Assembly (NCBI GenBank): GCA_944324855.1
Contig: CALUXY010000003.1
Coordinates: 40,286-104,285 of the forward strand
Length of the DNA stretch: 64,000 nucleotides
Source: Candidatus Gastranaerophilales bacterium
Lineage (GTDB): Bacteria > Cyanobacteriota > Vampirovibrionia > Gastranaerophilales > Gastranaerophilaceae
Direction of reading: 5' to 3'
Shown: piece by piece, positions 35,814-44,443 of the stretch
Position numbering within the stretch: position 1 is the stretch's first letter
Layout of the letters: each line of letters starts with the position of its first letter
Notes under the pieces: generated by a model
What the model was told of the DNA's origin: nothing
What the model saw: only the letters and a program-made list of their open reading frames with translations
The model's database searches: none
Program-made: the position numbers and the translations under genes

Positions 35814-36695
35814 ATGAGCGAAATAATAACAGAATATCGTAACGAGAATACAAAAGATATCGACTTACTTCCAACTATTGATATTATTCGAAAAATAAAT
35901 AACGAAGATAAAATAGTTGCGTTAGCAGTAGAATACGAATTGGAAAATATTGCAAAAGCAGTTGATATTATTGCAAAACAGTTTTTAAAAGGCGGAAAAC
36001 TTGTATATTTCGGAGCAGGAACATCAGGACGCTTAGGTATTCTTGATGCCTCAGAATGTCCGCCGACATTTAGTGTAGATTCTTCAATGGTTCAAGGAGT
36101 TATTGCGGGCGGTGATACGGCAATGCGTTTTGCAATAGAAGGTGCAGAAGATGATTTTGATGCCGGATATAACGATGCAAAGATTTTAAACAAAGATGAT
36201 GTTTGTACGGTAATTTCCGCAAGCGGTAATCCAAAATATCTGCTTGGAGTATTATCTTACGCCGAAGAAGTCGGATGCAAAACCGTAGGCATAACCTGTA
36301 ATTCAAAAGCTAAAATTGCAGATGAAGTCGGGACTCTTATTTGTGTCGAGGTAGGCCCTGAAGTTATAGCCGGTTCAAGTCGTTTAAAAGCTGGAACTGC
36401 ACAAAAAATGGTTTTGAATATGCTGACAACCGGTGCTATGATAAAAATAGGTAAAACCTATGAAAACTTTATGATTGATTTAAAGGCAACTAATGAAAAA
36501 TTAAAAGACAGAGCAATAAGAATTGTTTCACAAATTGCAGATGTATCTTTTGCAGTTGCTTATGAAAAATTAATCAATTGTAACTGGAAAATAAAAACGG
36601 CAATTGTATCTTTGATGCTGAATATAACACCTGAAGATGCAGAAAAGAAACTGGATTCTCGTTGTGGAGTCTTGAGAAAAGTCATTAAACAATAA
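35814..36695 (+). CDS. murQ: N-acetylmuramic acid 6-phosphate etherase
   Basis: Cleaves the lactyl ether of MurNAc-6-phosphate in cell-wall recycling, giving GlcNAc-6-phosphate and lactate. The 293 aa form one SIS domain: LVYFGAGTSGRLGILDASECPPTF (residues 62-85), with the catalytic Glu in DASE, then VISASGNPKYLLG and AGSSRLKAGTAQKMVLNML. A C-terminal helical domain ends DAEKKLDSRCGVLRK. No PTS transporter for MurNAc is adjacent. Operon with ribH, gpsA and PSP1. Confidence 0.95.
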   Translation: MSEIITEYRNENTKDIDLLPTIDIIRKINNEDKIVALAVEYELENIAKAVDIIAKQFLKGGKLVYFGAGTSGRLGILDASECPPTFSVDSSMVQGVIAGGDTAMRFAIEGAEDDFDAGYNDAKILNKDDVCTVISASGNPKYLLGVLSYAEEVGCKTVGITCNSKAKIADEVGTLICVEVGPEVIAGSSRLKAGTAQKMVLNMLTTGAMIKIGKTYENFMIDLKATNEKLKDRAIRIVSQIADVSFAVAYEKLINCNWKIKTAIVSLMLNITPEDAEKKLDSRCGVLRKVIKQ

Positions 36696-36709
36696 AAGAG
36701 GAGTTTTAG

Positions 36710-37711
36710 ATGAAATTAACTGTTCTGGGAGCTGGATGCTGGGGGTTAACGTTAGCCTGGTTATTAACAGATAACTTTGATGAAGTCACTGTTTGGGGGC
36801 GTCATTGTGATTTGTATGAGGACTTAATCAAGAATAAACACGCATCTAAACCGCTTGAAGTTCAGTTGAAAGAAAAAGTAGAAGTAACATCTGATTTATC
36901 ATCTGCAATAAAAGATGCGGATATTATTTTATCTGTTGTTGCAACGTCCGGCATGAGAGATGTATGCGAAAACTTAAAGAAATCAGGAATAAAACCAGCT
37001 CAAATTCTTGTTAACGCATCTAAAGGTATTGAATTAAATACATTAATGAGAATGTCAGAAGTTATAAAAGATGTTTTGCCGGAACAAAAGCTTGCGATAT
37101 TGTCAGGGCCTACATTAGCAAAAGAAGTTTTGCAAGGTAAACCAACAGCAGCATCTGTTGCATCTGATGATATGGAAGTTGCAAAATTTGTTCAAGAACA
37201 TTGTAATGTTCCCGGCAGGTTTAGATTATACTCTAATAAGGATGTTATAGGTGTAGAACTTGGCGGAAGTTTAAAAAACGTTATTGCAATCGCATCAGGT
37301 TTTGCACATGCAATGGAATTAGGTGACAATTGTATGGGTTCATTATTAACCCGTGGTATGGCTGAAATTGTTCGTCTAAGTGTAAAACTGGGTGCAAGTC
37401 CTTCAACATTATACGGACTTTCCGGCATGGGCGATTTAATCGCGACCTGCTCCAGCCCTATGTCCCGAAACTATACAGTCGGCTCGATGCTGGGTAAAGG
37501 TAAGAAAATTGATGATATTTTAAGAGAACTCGGATCTGTTGCAGAAGGAGTTAAAACCTCCAAAGCGGTATGTGATCTTGCAGAAAAATTGGGAGTTGAA
37601 GTTCCTGTTTCAAGTGCAATTTATGAAGCTGTTTATACAGATATTACTCCGCAAGAAGTGCTAAATAAATTAATGAATAGAAAGCTAAAAGAAGAAGAAA
37701 ACTATGATTAG
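36710..37711 (+). CDS. gpsA: Glycerol-3-phosphate dehydrogenase [NAD(P)+]
   Basis: Reduces dihydroxyacetone phosphate to sn-glycerol 3-phosphate for phospholipid synthesis. The 333 aa have the N-terminal nucleotide site LGAGCWGLTLAWLL (residues 5-18), LSGPTLAKEV near 130, the catalytic Lys in ELGGSLKNVIAIASG (about 185-199) and GLSGMGDLIATCSSPMSRN near 240. Ribosome site GAGGAG. Its stop overlaps the start of the PSP1 gene by eight bases, indicating translational coupling. Confidence 0.96.
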   Translation: MKLTVLGAGCWGLTLAWLLTDNFDEVTVWGRHCDLYEDLIKNKHASKPLEVQLKEKVEVTSDLSSAIKDADIILSVVATSGMRDVCENLKKSGIKPAQILVNASKGIELNTLMRMSEVIKDVLPEQKLAILSGPTLAKEVLQGKPTAASVASDDMEVAKFVQEHCNVPGRFRLYSNKDVIGVELGGSLKNVIAIASGFAHAMELGDNCMGSLLTRGMAEIVRLSVKLGASPSTLYGLSGMGDLIATCSSPMSRNYTVGSMLGKGKKIDDILRELGSVAEGVKTSKAVCDLAEKLGVEVPVSSAIYEAVYTDITPQEVLNKLMNRKLKEEENYD

Positions 37712-38636
37712 ATACGCTGTAAATTACATAAAAAATATGTTTATACCTGTTGATGTTCCTGAAAGTACCATACTTGTTGATGGTCAATATATACTTGTAA
37801 GAACAGAAAAAGGCGAAGAAGCTTTAAAGGTACATATTGTAAATACAGAAATTGCAGCATTATGGGATAAGGCAGAAACAAAACCTGAACCGTTCACCTT
37901 TTTACGTGTAATGACAAAACAGGATTTAGAACTTCTTGAAGAAATAAAAAAAGAAGAAGTGACATCTTTCTTTAAATGCAAAGAACTTGTAGAAAAACAA
38001 AAACTCGTTATGAATCTTGTTCAATGTAGAATAACATTCGATAAAAGAAAGATAACATTTTATTATACTGCACCAGAAAGAGTTGATTTCAGAGAGCTGT
38101 TGAAAGAGTTAACTCAGGTTTTCAGACGTACCAGAATAGATTTGAGACATATTGGCGTAAGGGATGAGACCTCATTAATGGAAGGTGTCGGAGTTTGTGG
38201 TAAACCTTTCTGCTGCTGCTCTTTTAAACGTAAATTTGAGCCAATAAATGTAAAACTTGCTAGAGATCAGAGTATGCCGATTACTCCGTCTAAAATTTCC
38301 GGAACTTGCGGCAGATTATTATGCTGTTTGAATTATGAATACTCAAACTATATTGAGGCTGCAAAAGGTATGCCACCAATAGGTTCATCCGTTATGACTC
38401 CGAACGGATTGGGTAAAGTTTGCTATATTAAATTTTTGAACGGAATTGTTGCTGTTAAGTTAGAAGATGGTAAAACACACGAGTATCAACAAAATGAAAT
38501 TGATATGGTTGATGCAGACGTTAATGTTGATATTGATATTCCGCTTGTTCAATCTTATGCTGAAGATGAAAAAGTGGATATGAAACAATTGAAACAATTA
38601 GAGGATGACAGAAACAGCTCCACCGGTAATGTTTAG
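37704..38636 (+). CDS. PSP1-domain protein (RicT/YaaT-like)
   Basis: A 310-aa protein with the PSP1 C-terminal domain: CRITFDKRKITFYYTAPERVDFRELLKEL then RTRIDLRHIGVRDE, and the cysteine cluster GVCGKPFCCCSF and GTCGRLLCCLNYE. In Bacillus the homologue RicT is part of an Fe-S-bearing complex with RicA and RicF that acts on RNA processing; those partners are not seen here. The start overlaps gpsA. Last gene of the ribH operon. Confidence 0.9.
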   Translation: MIRYAVNYIKNMFIPVDVPESTILVDGQYILVRTEKGEEALKVHIVNTEIAALWDKAETKPEPFTFLRVMTKQDLELLEEIKKEEVTSFFKCKELVEKQKLVMNLVQCRITFDKRKITFYYTAPERVDFRELLKELTQVFRRTRIDLRHIGVRDETSLMEGVGVCGKPFCCCSFKRKFEPINVKLARDQSMPITPSKISGTCGRLLCCLNYEYSNYIEAAKGMPPIGSSVMTPNGLGKVCYIKFLNGIVAVKLEDGKTHEYQQNEIDMVDADVNVDIDIPLVQSYAEDEKVDMKQLKQLEDDRNSSTGNV

Positions 38637-39308
38637 TTTTTAATAAATAGTCATTAGTGAGTAGTGAATAGTGAGTAGACGTGTCTTATTGAGTAAGCAA
38701 TCTATGCGGAGCAAAATCGTAACGAATGCAAAATTTGTGAACCACGAATAATTCAAGACAGTCTGGAGCGTTTCACTAATTTACAATGTGTAATGGCTTT
38801 TTTATGCGAACGATTCAAGGTAATCGGTTGAGAATTATTATGTCGGACTAAAGTCCAAATTATTTTTTGTTACAAATTCTGTTAACGATTTAATATTGCT
38901 GTAATTCTTTTATAGTAATGGTTTTCGTATAATTCGATGATTCTATTATTATAATAATTGTTAAGAAATGTAACAAAAATATATCAAAAGTATTTACAAA
39001 AATATTTAAATATGCAAGAATGAGTATGTAAGAAATAAGTACGAAGGTTATATTAAACAACAACTATTACATCGGGCTTTGTAATGCCCAGAACAACAAC
39101 TATCTACAATTTTTTACACAAATCAATTTACAGCTCCTTGTAGATTGGTAAAACAATCCAGACTATCACAATATATAATAATTTGGCTTATAGCTTAAAA
39201 CTTTCGAGATTGGTCGAACTGTTTATGTTGGGTTAGTTTGGCAAAACAGATAAGGAAAAACAACATAACAGGAAGTTAATATAAATTTCGAAAGGAGATT
39301 GAAAGGTT
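38637..39308. other. Long intergenic region and leader before flagellin
   Basis: 672 bases with no supported gene. The first part carries octamer-like repeats (38651-38680). The part from about 39060 to the flagellin gene has small stem-loops, such as GGGC-tttgtaat-GCCC near 39077 and GATTG-gtaaaa-CAATC near 39145, and ends in an AAAGGAG ribosome site, which suggests a long structured 5' leader. I could not place a convincing sigma-28 promoter. Confidence 0.5.
38651..38680 (+). repeat. Octamer-type short repeats, degenerate
   Basis: tcattagtgagtagtgaata followed by gtgagtagac, made of TAGTGAGTAGTGAA-like units related to those at 14848 and 61060. Confidence 0.5.
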
Positions 39309-40358
39309 ATGGCACTCACAATCAACACAAACATGGGCGCACTTCAAGCCCAACACGCATTGAATAATGCGACCAATTCCTTAAACAAGTCTATTGAAAG
39401 GATGACTACAGGTTACAAAATTAATTCCGCATCTGATGATGCCGCCGGTTTAGCGGTTGCAACCAAAATGGAAACAAAATTAAGCGCAGTATCAGTAGCA
39501 GAATCAAACGCAGCATTAGGTAGTTCATTATTAAGTACTATTGAAGGTAACTACGGTGTAATTCAAGATCACTTGCAACGTATCAGAGATTTGACCGAAC
39601 AGGCAGCAAACGGTACTTATGCTACAGATTCAAGATTAGCGCTTCAATCAGAAATTGAACAAAGATTAGACGAAATTGACCGTGTAACAAGAAACACAGA
39701 ATACAATGGTATGTATTTGTTATCTGGTGAAGATGCGCAAGGTAATGAGTTAGCAATTGCAAGAGATGGTCTTAACTTGCAGGTTGGTATCAATTCAAGC
39801 ATTGATTCCGTTGTTACATTAGATGCAAGTTTATTCCGTTCTTGCTTATCGTCTTCATTATTGAACTTTGGAGAAAGAACATCTGCTATTACCGGTGAAG
39901 GTGTTACCAATTCAGATTTACGTGAAGTCGATATGGGGGCAATAGAAACAAAAACCGATTTTGCAAAACTTTGTGCAGGTTTAGCTACAACAGCTGATGG
40001 CTATGGGCAAGTAGGTGTTCCTGATCCTGATCATAAAACTGATGTTGGTCAAGATACGGACACAGATTTAGAAGGTACATTTGGTGCAAACCAAATGTTA
40101 GCGGTAATAGACTATGCATTGGCAGACATTAATGAAAGAACAACATTGTTAGGTGCTACTCAAAACAGAATTGACTCTGCATCTGATGCATTACAAGTTC
40201 AATCAGATAACTTAACATCTTCTCTATCTACAGTAAGAGATGCAGACGTAGCAGAAGAATCTTCAACATTTGTTTCAGCACAGATTCTTCAACAAGCATC
40301 TGCTACGCTGTTAACTACAGCTAATCAAACTCCGTCAATTGCGTTGAACTTATTATAG
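39309..40358 (+). CDS. Flagellin
   Basis: Filament subunit exported by the flagellar type III system. The 349 aa have canonical D0/D1 ends: ALTINTNMGALQAQHALNNA with RMTTGYKINSASDDAAGLAV (residues 2-50), and at the C-terminus NRIDSASDALQVQSDNLTSSLS with the closing ANQTPSIALNLL. The central D2/D3-like region is short (about residues 150-260) and Asp/Thr-rich, possibly the glycosylated face given the Maf-type gene at 17959. Ribosome site AAAGGAG; followed by a strong terminator, so it is monocistronic. No chaperone or hook genes are adjacent. Confidence 0.96.
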   Translation: MALTINTNMGALQAQHALNNATNSLNKSIERMTTGYKINSASDDAAGLAVATKMETKLSAVSVAESNAALGSSLLSTIEGNYGVIQDHLQRIRDLTEQAANGTYATDSRLALQSEIEQRLDEIDRVTRNTEYNGMYLLSGEDAQGNELAIARDGLNLQVGINSSIDSVVTLDASLFRSCLSSSLLNFGERTSAITGEGVTNSDLREVDMGAIETKTDFAKLCAGLATTADGYGQVGVPDPDHKTDVGQDTDTDLEGTFGANQMLAVIDYALADINERTTLLGATQNRIDSASDALQVQSDNLTSSLSTVRDADVAEESSTFVSAQILQQASATLLTTANQTPSIALNLL

Positions 40359-40428
40359 GATAGAAAAATATGAAAAAGTTAGAAATAAAAAGTATAAAAA
40401 TCTAAACTTAGCTGTTGATTGTGATATG

Positions 40429-40468
40429 AAACGGCAGAACTCTAAACAAGTTCCTGCCGTTTTTTTTA
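40429..40468 (+). terminator. Flagellin terminator
   Basis: AAACGGCAG / CTGCCGTTT stem, extended by a further AAC/GTT with a bulge, then eight T. Confidence 0.9.
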
Positions 40469-40536
40469 TGCAAAGATTTGAATGAGGCTTATGCAGTCTA
40501 AATTTCTACATTTTAAAAATATTATGTGAAGTGACT

Positions 40537-40586
40537 AGGGGTAAATGAAGGGATTAAAATTGTGTTGTCTCCATTATTTACCCCCT
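40537..40586. repeat. AGGGGTAAAT / ATTTACCCCCT inverted repeat
   Basis: Arms of nine to ten bases around about 29 bases, directly preceded by gtgaagtgactag, an octamer-like unit. Same words as at 14947-14983 and near 61120. Confidence 0.6.
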
Positions 40587-40606
40587 CCTGACGTGCCGTG
40601 AAAACG

Positions 40607-41773
40607 TTAGACGTTCAATGCTTCTGCTTCATCTACTTCTTCCAGCAAGTTAGAAGGTATTTCTTTAGACGAATTAATCCCAAAATCTCTTAATGCTTCA
40701 ACTTGTGAGAATAAGCTAGGATTATTTTTATTCCCTCTCTGGAACCTGTTTATTGTCTTATTTAATTGATTATTTGCACCTTCCAAACGTTTTTTGACAT
40801 CCATTAAATCTTCACAAAAACGTACAAATGTTTCATATAAATTTGTTCCGGCCTGAACAATTTTGTTTACACTCTCCTGTTGTTTTTGCTGTGACAACAA
40901 TTGATTAACTAATCTTATTGTGGTTAAAAGTGCAGATGTTCCAACAATTATTACATTTGATTTATAAGCTCTATTTATTAAATCAGTATCTTCATATAGA
41001 GTATTAACGGAATTTTCTATCGGAATATACATCAGAACAAAATCCGGTTGGTAAATATCATCAGCTTTTTGATAATTTTTTTCAGACAAATCCATAATAC
41101 GTTTTTTTACTTCTGATTTAAATTTTGGAAGCTGTGATTCATCCTGCATATATTCTAAATAACTAGTTAAAGTCATCTTTGAATCAATAATAAGGTGTCT
41201 ATTATCAGGAAGATTTATTACAACATCCGGACGTATTGTATGTGATGTCTCATCTTCACTGATTGATTTTGAAACAAATTGTTTTGAATAATGAATCCCT
41301 TCTTGCATTCCACAGGACTGCAGAATAGTATCCAGCAAAGATTCTCCATAGGCTCCTTTTATATTTTGATTTGTTGTAAGAGCTGTTGCAAGCTGATTAG
41401 CCTCTTTAGTGATTTCTGCGCTGCTTTTTTCTAATGATGTAATTTTTTCAATGAGTGCAGCTGTATTCTTTTCTCCTGTGGTATTAAAGTTCTCAACCTT
41501 TGTTTTAAATTCTCCGAGTTCTTTAGCAAGAGGTGCAAGCTTTAATTCCAATGTTTCTTGATGCTGTTTTCTTAAATCTTCCTGTTCATTTTTTATTGTT
41601 TCACGTGCAATTTCCGAAAAATCAGACTTTATCATTTTTTCCAGATTTTCAAAAGTTTCAAGCTGTGTCTTTAAACGAATCAATTCTTCTTGAGATTTTT
41701 TATCCGAATAAAGTTTTACGATTATTCCTGAAATGATTGCTCCTATAGAAAAACAAAGAATATTTAAAATCAT
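40607..41773 (-). CDS. rmuC: DNA recombination protein RmuC
   Basis: A TTG at 41788 is in frame, but the ATG at 41773 (MILNILCFSIGAIISG) has GGGAG eight bases before it and begins the typical RmuC N-terminal membrane anchor. The 388-aa protein has a long coiled coil (residues 25-140) and the RmuC nuclease-fold domain: GAYGESLLDTILQSCGM, PDVVINLPDNRHLIIDSKMTL with the Asp-Ser-Lys motif, and VLMYIPIENSV. It limits inversions at short inverted repeats in E. coli. It follows the Bax inhibitor-like gene, separated by a terminator. Confidence 0.93.
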   Translation of the reverse strand: MILNILCFSIGAIISGIIVKLYSDKKSQEELIRLKTQLETFENLEKMIKSDFSEIARETIKNEQEDLRKQHQETLELKLAPLAKELGEFKTKVENFNTTGEKNTAALIEKITSLEKSSAEITKEANQLATALTTNQNIKGAYGESLLDTILQSCGMQEGIHYSKQFVSKSISEDETSHTIRPDVVINLPDNRHLIIDSKMTLTSYLEYMQDESQLPKFKSEVKKRIMDLSEKNYQKADDIYQPDFVLMYIPIENSVNTLYEDTDLINRAYKSNVIIVGTSALLTTIRLVNQLLSQQKQQESVNKIVQAGTNLYETFVRFCEDLMDVKKRLEGANNQLNKTINRFQRGNKNNPSLFSQVEALRDFGINSSKEIPSNLLEEVDEAEALNV

Positions 41774-41797
41774 ACATCCTACTCCCAAATATAAAAT

Positions 41798-41825
41798 AAG
41801 GCTGAAAACCGCAGCTTTCAGCCTT
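41798..41825 (-). terminator. Terminator after Bax inhibitor-like gene
   Basis: Perfect ten-base arms AAGGCTGAAA / TTTCAGCCTT, eight-base loop, followed on the minus strand by ATTTTATA. Confidence 0.75.
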
Positions 41826-41832
41826 TAAAAAA

Positions 41833-42564
41833 TTAATTATTATTATCGCGTAATTTTGCAACAAGTTTAAGTATTTCAATATATAACCAAACAAGTGTAA
41901 CCATTAGACCAAATGCGCCGTACCATTCATAAGATTTAGGTATCATATTTTGAGCGCCTTGTTCTATAAAATCAAAATCAATAATTAAATTCAACGCTGC
42001 AATTGCAACAACGATTATACTAAACCCTATTCCAACCATTCCTGATTCAAAAATTCCCGGGATACTGTAATGGAAGAATGAGGCTATAATTTGCATCAAA
42101 TATAATACCGCAATGGATAAGGTTGCAGTAAAAATTACACTTCTAAATTTATCAGTACATTTAATAATATTTAATCTATACAATGCAAGCATAGAGAACA
42201 TTGCTGCGAATGTTCCTGATACAGCCTGAAAAGCAATTCCCGGGTACTGTTTTTCAAACATTGCAGAAATCCCGCCTAAAAATAAACCTTCACAAACCGC
42301 ATACACCGGTATAAAGAAAACATTTCTTGTAAATGCTACAATCAAGGCAATAATAAAACCGACGACTGCTCCGATTGTTGTAAGCATCATCGCTTTATCC
42401 ATAAAACCCGCTAAAAATTGAGACCATGTGTAAAAAGCCGGAACTGCAGCGAATAAGAACAGTAAAAATGTTTTATTAATTGTTCCGTTAATAGTCATTG
42501 GAGCCCCGGAAAGAACTCTTTCTTCAGTCTGCCCAAAGTTATCATTTAAAATCGGATTTGCCAT
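41833..42564 (-). CDS. Bax inhibitor-1/YccA family membrane protein
   Basis: A 243-aa protein with seven membrane helices and the BaxI_1 pattern: N-terminal LSGAPMTINGTINKTFLLF, then AVCEGLFLGGISAMFEKQYPGIAFQAVSGTF and a last segment IDFDFIEQGAQNMIPKSYEWYGAFGLMVTLVWLYIEILKL. The IDFDFIE motif carries the acidic pair that gates ions in related BsYetJ-type channels. It probably acts as a pH-sensitive calcium leak or protease modulator in the inner membrane. Ribosome site AAGGAGAA; own terminator. Confidence 0.9.
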   Translation of the reverse strand: MANPILNDNFGQTEERVLSGAPMTINGTINKTFLLFLFAAVPAFYTWSQFLAGFMDKAMMLTTIGAVVGFIIALIVAFTRNVFFIPVYAVCEGLFLGGISAMFEKQYPGIAFQAVSGTFAAMFSMLALYRLNIIKCTDKFRSVIFTATLSIAVLYLMQIIASFFHYSIPGIFESGMVGIGFSIIVVAIAALNLIIDFDFIEQGAQNMIPKSYEWYGAFGLMVTLVWLYIEILKLVAKLRDNNN

Positions 42565-42637
42565 AAGTAATTCTCCTTCTATTTAATAAGGATATTATAA
42601 CCTACAAATATAAATTTGACTATTAGTTAATAATTTA

Positions 42638-43264
42638 TTAATGTTTCTCTAAATATTCAAAAATTTTCTTAATTTTAGGATAAAGTAAATTAATATTTAT
42701 ATTCTCATCCATCTCAAGCGTTATTGTAGGAATATTTCTTTCAACACCGGCATAGGTTCCAAAGCTTCCCGGAGTCGGATATCCGATACTTTCTTCGACA
42801 GGATAGCCGATTATTTTGGATATTTCTTCAGAATGCTCACGAGCCGGACCGTCATAATTTACTATTTTATATGGAGTATGCAGTGTCAAAATAACAGACG
42901 GTGTATATTCATCTAAAACTTCTGTCAAAAATCTTGTTTCAATCTCGCTTGCAGGAGAGTCCCCTCCGTAATACTTATCTTTTTTAGAATACACCCAATT
43001 TTTTGTCGGGAAATTACGGTTTATATCAACACCTTTTGAATTTGTACGTGTTCCCAATATTTTTCCGTCCGGATTTAAACAAGGAATAAATAACAGACCT
43101 GTATTTTCTACATCGTTAAGGTATTGGTTTATAAGTTCTTCTCCTTGCGGCTCATCACCATGAACAACTCCTATAATTAAAGGCGGATTACAAGAGAATG
43201 AACCCCCGAGTAATAGGAGTTCATTCTTATTGTTTGTTAATTGCTTTTTTAGTATTTTATACAC
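42638..43264 (-). CDS. M14-family zinc carboxypeptidase (MpaA-like)
   Basis: A 208-aa protein with zinc ligands His35 and Glu38 in GVVHGDEPQGEE, and His129 in LTLHTP; DINRNFPT (80-87) carries the substrate-binding Arg, and Glu184 in ITLEMDEN is the catalytic general base. The length and cytosolic location fit murein tripeptide amidase MpaA, which removes diaminopimelate from recycled peptides. This agrees with murQ in the same window. It starts with GTG, without a clear ribosome site, 11 bases after the PPIase gene. End of the murA operon. Confidence 0.85.
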   Translation of the reverse strand: MYKILKKQLTNNKNELLLLGGSFSCNPPLIIGVVHGDEPQGEELINQYLNDVENTGLLFIPCLNPDGKILGTRTNSKGVDINRNFPTKNWVYSKKDKYYGGDSPASEIETRFLTEVLDEYTPSVILTLHTPYKIVNYDGPAREHSEEISKIIGYPVEESIGYPTPGSFGTYAGVERNIPTITLEMDENININLLYPKIKKIFEYLEKH

Positions 43265-43275
43265 TGTATTTTGCT

Positions 43276-44439
43276 CTATTTTTTATTATTTCCCTCATTT
43301 ACCCCGGCTCCAGCAGGAAACTTCTCTGGATTGACTGCTTCTGCTGCTTGTTGCTTTTGTTTTGCCATATCTTTCAGTTTTTCCTGAATTTTAGCAGGGT
43401 TATAGCTGTCATTTACATACTCAATCTTTGCATTAGATTTTAACTGACTAATCAGTTTTTCTAAGATAATCATTTGTTTTTGGGTTTGAAGATACAATTT
43501 GATTTGTTCTTTAACCTTAATAAACGGTTCTTGTCCTGCAGCCATTCTATCTGTAACTTTTATAATATGGAAACCAAATTGTGTTTGAATAACAGGGCTG
43601 ATTGTGTTCGGTTGTTGTTTGAACGCTTGAGTTGCAAACGGTTCTACCATATCAGATTTTGCAAAAAAACCGATATCCCCGCCATTTTTAGCAGAGGTTG
43701 TATCATCTGATTTGGCTCTTGCAACTTTTTCAAACTCATCAGGCATATTCTTTATAGACTTTTCTATTTCTTGAGCTTTTGCATATCTTGCTTGCATTTC
43801 TGCTGCAACTTTTTCTTTCAAAACTGTATCAGAAAGATTTTTGTTCTCAGGTTTTGATTTAATTTGTTGTGCAATTTCCATAGGGTTTGCCATAATCAAT
43901 ATATGAGAAGCTCTGACTCTGTCAGGATATGTGAATTTTTTAGTATTCTTTTTATAGAAAACTTCTGCTTCATGGTCAGAAATTTTAACATTTTCTATCA
44001 TATTAACAAGTTTTTTAACTTTAACTTCTTCTTTTAAATCTTTTTTAAACTGTTCGTTTGAAACACCATTACGTTTCAAAATAGCATTGAACTGTTCTTT
44101 TGAACCGACTTTGTCAATCATTACTTTTAATTCATTATTTAAATCAGCATTAGAAACTTTTATATGTCTTTTTTCGATTTCCTGGTCAACAAGTTTTTTT
44201 ACAACTAATTCGTTAACAACTTTATCCTTTAACATTAAGTACATAAAGTTATTATCATCTTGAGGTACTTGGATATTTAACTGTTTAAGCATGCCGTCAC
44301 TTGCAACTTTCTTATATGCAGTATCAAATTGTGACTGAGTAATTGGCTCATTATTAACTTTAATTATTACATCTTTTTTAGCTACGCACCCTGTAAAAAG
44401 GAACATAGATGCTAACATTGTTACAAAAACTCTTTTCAT
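43276..44439 (-). CDS. Peptidyl-prolyl isomerase lipoprotein (SurA/PrsA-like)
   Basis: A 387-aa foldase. The signal peptide ends in a lipobox, LFTGC, with Cys18 as the lipid attachment site. A SurA-type helical N-domain (residues 20-165) precedes one parvulin domain: RVRASHILIMANP, then GGDIGFFAKSDMVEPFATQAFKQ and FGFHIIKVTDR. A basic, Gln-rich tail follows. It would assist folding of envelope proteins in the periplasm. Ribosome site AGAGGG. It follows mfd after four bases. Confidence 0.9.
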   Translation of the reverse strand: MKRVFVTMLASMFLFTGCVAKKDVIIKVNNEPITQSQFDTAYKKVASDGMLKQLNIQVPQDDNNFMYLMLKDKVVNELVVKKLVDQEIEKRHIKVSNADLNNELKVMIDKVGSKEQFNAILKRNGVSNEQFKKDLKEEVKVKKLVNMIENVKISDHEAEVFYKKNTKKFTYPDRVRASHILIMANPMEIAQQIKSKPENKNLSDTVLKEKVAAEMQARYAKAQEIEKSIKNMPDEFEKVARAKSDDTTSAKNGGDIGFFAKSDMVEPFATQAFKQQPNTISPVIQTQFGFHIIKVTDRMAAGQEPFIKVKEQIKLYLQTQKQMIILEKLISQLKSNAKIEYVNDSYNPAKIQEKLKDMAKQKQQAAEAVNPEKFPAGAGVNEGNNKK

Positions 44440-44443
44440 TTAA

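Noticed and set aside
39000..39308. c-di-GMP riboswitch in the flagellin leader
   Set aside because: The conserved core and tetraloop-receptor sequences of the class I and II aptamers are not visible.
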